Shown: piece by piece, positions 42,401-43,746 of the stretch
Position numbering within the stretch: the first letter of the stretch is position 1
Layout: each line of letters begins with the position of its first letter
Made by a program: the position numbers and the translations under genes
Assembly (NCBI RefSeq): GCF_000164135.1
Contig: NZ_GG770555.1
Span: 769,088-812,833 of the forward strand
Direction of reading: 5' to 3'
Source: Mycobacterium parascrofulaceum ATCC BAA-614
Lineage (GTDB): Bacteria; Actinomycetota; Actinomycetes; Mycobacteriales; Mycobacteriaceae
DNA: 43,746 nucleotides
The notes under the pieces: model-generated
Database searches by the model: none
What the model was told of the DNA's origin: nothing
What the model saw: the letters and a program-made list of their open reading frames with translations, nothing else

Positions 42401-43746
42401 GCCGGGCTCGATCCCGGCCCGCTCCAAGGCTTCCCACGACAGCTCGAGGAACATCCGCTGCTGCGGGTCCATGGACAGCGCCTCGCTCGGCGCGATGCCG
42501 AAGAAGGCGGGATCGAAGTCCGCGACACCGTCCACGAAGCCACCGGTGCGGGTGTAGCAGGTGCCCGGGACGTCGGGATCCGGGTTGTAGATGCCGGCCA
42601 GGTCCCAGCCGCGGTCGGTGGGGAACTCCGAGAGCACGTCGCGGCGCTCGACGAGCATCTGCCACAGATCGTCGGGGGAATCAACCCCGCCCGGGTAGCG
42701 GCACGACATGCCGACGATCACGATCGGGTCGTCGCCAACTGCGCGGGCGACCGGGGCCGGCGCGACTTCCTGCGGCACACCGGCGAGTTCGCCGCGGATG
42801 TAGCCCGCCAGGCCATTGGGGGTCGGGTAATCGAAGATCAGGGTGGGTGAAAGCGCCAGCCCGGTCGCGGTTTTCAGCCGGTTGCGCATTTCGACCGCGG
42901 TCAGCGAGTCGAAGCCCAGGTCCTGGAACGCCTTGTCCGGGTCGACCGCCTCCGGCGTGGTGTTGCCCAGAACGGTGGCGATGTGCGAGCGCACCAGATC
43001 CAGCAGCACGGCGTGCTGTTCGGTTTCGGGCAGCCCGTGCAACCGGTGCGCCAGAGCCGATTTCGACTTCGCGGCCGCGAGCGAGTCGTCGACCTGGCGC
43101 CGCGCGGGCGCGTTCACCAGGTCGGCGAACATGGGTGGCACCGCGGCGGCGTGGGCGCGCAGCGCGTTCAGGTCGATGCGGGCGGGCGCCATGAGCGGCT
43201 CGTCGACGGCCAGCGCGGTGTCGAACAGTTCCATCGCCTCGTCCGACGACAGCGCCAAGATGCCGTCGCGGCCGAGCCGGGCCAGGTCGGCGGCGTCCAG
43301 GCCACCGGTCATGGCGCTGGCCTGATCCCACAAGCCCCACGCCAGCGAGATGCCCGGCAGGCCGTGGGCCCGCCGATGCGCGGCCAGCCCGTCCAGGAAG
43401 CTGTTGGCCGCCGCGTAGTTGGCCTGGCCCGACGACCCCACCAGCCCGGCCATCGACGAGAACATCACGAACAGCGACAGGTCGAGGTCGCGGGTGAGCT
43501 CGTGCAGGTTCCAGGCGGCATCGACCTTGGCGCGCAACACCGCATCGACCCGCTCCGGCGTCAGCGACGTGACTACCGCGTCGTCGAGCACGCCGGCGGC
43601 GTGGATCACCCCGGTCAGCGGGTGCTCGGCCGGGATCGCGGCGATCACCGAGGCCAGGGCCTCCCGGTCGGCCGCGTCGCACGCGACCGCGCGCACCCGG
43701 GCCCCGGCTTCCTCCAATTCCGCGATCAACTCGGCGGACCCCGGCG
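36422..43746 (-). CDS. pks12: Polyketide synthase Pks12, 3' part (partial, runs off the right edge)
   Basis: About 2,440 residues of a modular type I synthase remain open to the right edge. From the N-terminal side: the end of a ketoreductase; an ACP ([11 protein letters not shown] near 42900); then a full module. Its KS has the active-site cysteine in DTACSSS (codon 42221-42223) plus EGHGTGT and KSNMGH. The AT has GHSIGE and HAFH, the malonyl-CoA signature. The DH has [12 protein letters not shown] near 39970; the ER has [14 protein letters not shown] near 38290; the KR has [12 protein letters not shown] near 37740; a second ACP lies near 36795. An acidic linker ends the protein, with no thioesterase. 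H37Rv Pks12 makes the mycoketide chain of mannosyl phosphomycoketides by alternating methylmalonyl and malonyl modules, which fits. Confidence 0.95.
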   Translation of the reverse strand, partial: PGSAELIAELEEAGARVRAVACDAADREALASVIAAIPAEHPLTGVIHAAGVLDDAVVTSLTPERVDAVLRAKVDAAWNLHELTRDLDLSLFVMFSSMAGLVGSSGQANYAAANSFLDGLAAHRRAHGLPGISLAWGLWDQASAMTGGLDAADLARLGRDGILALSSDEAMELFDTALAVDEPLMAPARIDLNALRAHAAAVPPMFADLVNAPARRQVDDSLAAAKSKSALAHRLHGLPETEQHAVLLDLVRSHIATVLGNTTPEAVDPDKAFQDLGFDSLTAVEMRNRLKTATGLALSPTLIFDYPTPNGLAGYIRGELAGVPQEVAPAPVARAVGDDPIVIVGMSCRYPGGVDSPDDLWQMLVERRDVLSEFPTDRGWDLAGIYNPDPDVPGTCYTRTGGFVDGVADFDPAFFGIAPSEALSMDPQQRMFLELSWEALERAGIEPGALRGSATGVFAGVYTQGYGMGAAPAAEGFRLTGQSSSVASGRVSYALGLEGPAVSVDTACSSSLVALHMAAQSLRSGECDLALAGGVTVNATPDIFVEFSRMRGLSADGRCKAYAGAADGTGFSEGGGMLVVERLSDAQRLGHPVLAVVRGSAINQDGASNGLTAPNGPSQQRVVRAALANAGLAAADVDAVEGHGTGTTLGDPIEAQALLATYGQDRTEPLLLGSIKSNMGHTQAAAGVAGVIKMVLAMRHATLPATLHVDEPSPHVDWSVGSVALLTEPRPWQPNRPRRAGVSSFGISGTNAHVIIESAPAQPAPAPERTKLPVIPWVVSAKSLSALSSQAHRLAGHLRRRDELDGADVAWSLAGRSHFDHRAVVVGADRDQLLAGLDELATGGAGSVVQGTAVSGGKTVFVFPGQGAQILGMGMGLHAAYPAFAVAFDTVVAELDRHLLRPLREVMWGHDESLLNTTEFAQPALFAVEVALFRLLESWGIHPDLVLGHSIGELSAAHVAGVLSLENAAVLVAARGRFMQALPEGGAMFAVQATEEEVRPLLERSEQVGIAAVNGPASVVISGAEDEVSAIADRLRADGRRVHRLAVSHAFHSPLMDPMIDEFGTVAAGLALGKPTIPIVSNLTGQPAGDDFASPAYWKRHIREAVRFADSVRFAHSAGATRFLEVGPSGGLTASIEESLADAPIVTMSALRKDRPEPVILVNAVAQGFVAGMDVDWRRAIGQANFVELPTYAFERRRFWLAGDGTTVDAAGLGLAPGEHALLGAVVELPASGGVVLTGRLSPGTQGWLADHAVGGVVLFPGAGFVELAIRAGDEVGCGVVDELNLAAPLVLPATGSVAVQVVVGGADEAGARAVSVFSRTDAGSGWSLHAEGVLRAGAVQPGADLSAWPPIGATPVDVGDGYERLADRGYGYGPAFRGLTSMWRRGDEVFAEVALPADAGVSGVGFGVHPVMLDAALHAVILTSDGDELPEGSMLVPFSWQRISLHAAGATAVRARIVPVSDSAVSIELADGLGLPVLSVGSMVARPVTDQQLLAAVSHSGPDRLFEVIWSAQRSTSVQPVTVSHWGATALDDAEAQPAAVVFESAPVADDVVADVYAATRAVLPVLQSWLAREGSGTLVVATRGAMALPGEDVTDLAGAAVWGLVRSAQTEHPGRIVLVDTDGRLDDESVAAALAVGEPQVLVRGSTVYTARVHGTRAVAGLLVPPGDGPWRLGMSSSGTFENLRMERIPDADAPLGPGQVRVAVSALAANFRDVMIALGLYPDPDAVMGIEASGVVIETAAGGGRFAVGDRVMGLFPDGTGTIARTDERLLAKMPAGWSPTAAATTTVVFATAYYALVDLAAAKRGQRVLVHAAAGGVGMAAVQLARHLGLEVFATASRGKWDTLRAMGFDDDHISDSRSLDFEEKFRSATGGRGVDLVLDSLSGDFVDASLRLVAPGGAFLEMGKTDMREPDAVAREHPGVRYRAFDLFEAGPDRIARILDELAAMFADDVLRPLPVTRFDVRRAPAALRYLSQARHVGKVVMTMPDAWAAGTVLITGATGMAGSALARHVVNRHDARNLVLVSRRGLDAPGAAELVTELSAAGAQVQVVACDAADREALAKVIADIPVHRPLSGVIHAAGVLDDAVISSLTPERVASVLRAKVDAAWNLHELTRDLDVSAFVMFSSMAGLAGASGQANYAAANSFLDGLAVHRRMRGLPAMSLAWGLWDQASAMTGALGAADRARFGRDGIVAMSSDEALELMDTALIVDEPFLLPAHIDLAALRVKFDGGTLPPMFVDLINAPTRRQVDDSLAAAKSKSALLQRLEGLPEDEQQAVLLDLVRANIATVLGNSSPESIDPDRAFQELGFDSLTAVEMRNRLKSATGLALSPTLIFDYPNSAALAGYMHRELVGAAEQQSPAAAPGEAEIQRAVGSIPVKRLRQAGVLELLLALANEADGSRADGQSPAAAATSEKDIADMDLEDLLNAALMDDDE
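36720..37644 (-). repeat. Pks12 internal repeat, downstream-module copy (KR end to ACP)
   Basis: The DNA encoding the KR end, linker and ACP of the last module closely resembles 42828-43746, with long runs of identical bases around the ACP serine and the KR segments [19 protein letters not shown] and [12 protein letters not shown]. Such module repeats are a known trait of pks12 and make assembly and recombination errors likely. Confidence 0.8.
42828..43746 (-). repeat. Pks12 internal repeat, upstream-module copy (KR end to ACP)
   Basis: Partner of 36720-37644, truncated by the window edge. The two copies differ by small in-frame indels, for example in the linker between KR and ACP, and by scattered third-position changes. 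Confidence 0.8.

Noticed and set aside
40196..42850. An 884-codon plus-strand frame opposite pks12
   Set aside because: Low-complexity Arg/His/Gly content and full overlap with clear KS, AT and DH coding sequence.
1..43746. CRISPR arrays, tRNA/rRNA genes, insertion sequences, prophage or conjugation genes
   Set aside because: No spaced direct repeats, cloverleaf-like segments, transposase or integrase motifs were seen; the only tandem repeats are the coding hendecads at 13860-14354.

Overview
The window is high-GC actinobacterial DNA with mycobacterial gene content, most likely from a non-tuberculous Mycobacterium. The backbone follows the Mycobacterium tuberculosis H37Rv order Rv2037c to Rv2048c: patatin-like lipase, sugar ABC importer, NTF2-like protein, pncA, lipT, lppI, the Rv2047c-type epimerase/phosphohistidine protein and pks12. 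This assignment rests on recognised protein families and gene order; no database search was run.

Layout. At 1-4.9 kb are a tandem universal stress protein with a DosR-type box, a remnant of a formate/nitrite transporter, and a DUF3097-efeO-efeB iron/peroxidase operon. At 4.9-10.4 kb are a DUF3349 protein and the leftward operon of a four-gene sugar importer ending in a patatin. At 10.4-11.9 kb an ECF sigma factor gene overlaps the importer operon and faces a small DoxX-like gene that is preceded by a coupled 29-codon leader ORF. At 11.9-13.2 kb are the Rv2042c-like gene and pncA. At 13.3-16.9 kb are a DoxX protein with fifteen 11-residue repeats, a gluconokinase and a kinase/CrtC-like fusion. 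At 16.9-19.2 kb are lipT and lppI.

From 19.1 to 33.8 kb the H37Rv-like order is interrupted by about 14.6 kb of accessory genes. The first part looks like an oxidative lipid, terpenoid or steroid-type module: two short-chain dehydrogenases, a cytochrome P450, two DapB-like reductases and two TetR regulators. The second part (26.3-30.9 kb) is a seven-gene rightward cluster with two near-duplicate multi-pass membrane proteins, two single-span microproteins of 34 and 42 residues, a VWA protein, a MoxR/NorQ-type AAA+ ATPase and a single-span 143-residue protein. I read it as an undescribed membrane complex served by a NorQ/NorD-like maturation pair. A shared palindrome of the form TGACTnnAGTCA (one copy imperfect) lies at the promoters of an SDR/reductase operon, of the second reductase and of the membrane cluster, which suggests one TetR regulon. 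A 48-residue membrane peptide and a P-type ATPase close the insert.

From 33.8 kb to the end are the Rv2047c homologue and the 3' part of pks12 (end of one module, all of the next, and the C-terminal linker). pks12 runs off the right edge. I saw no tRNA, rRNA, CRISPR array or insertion sequence.
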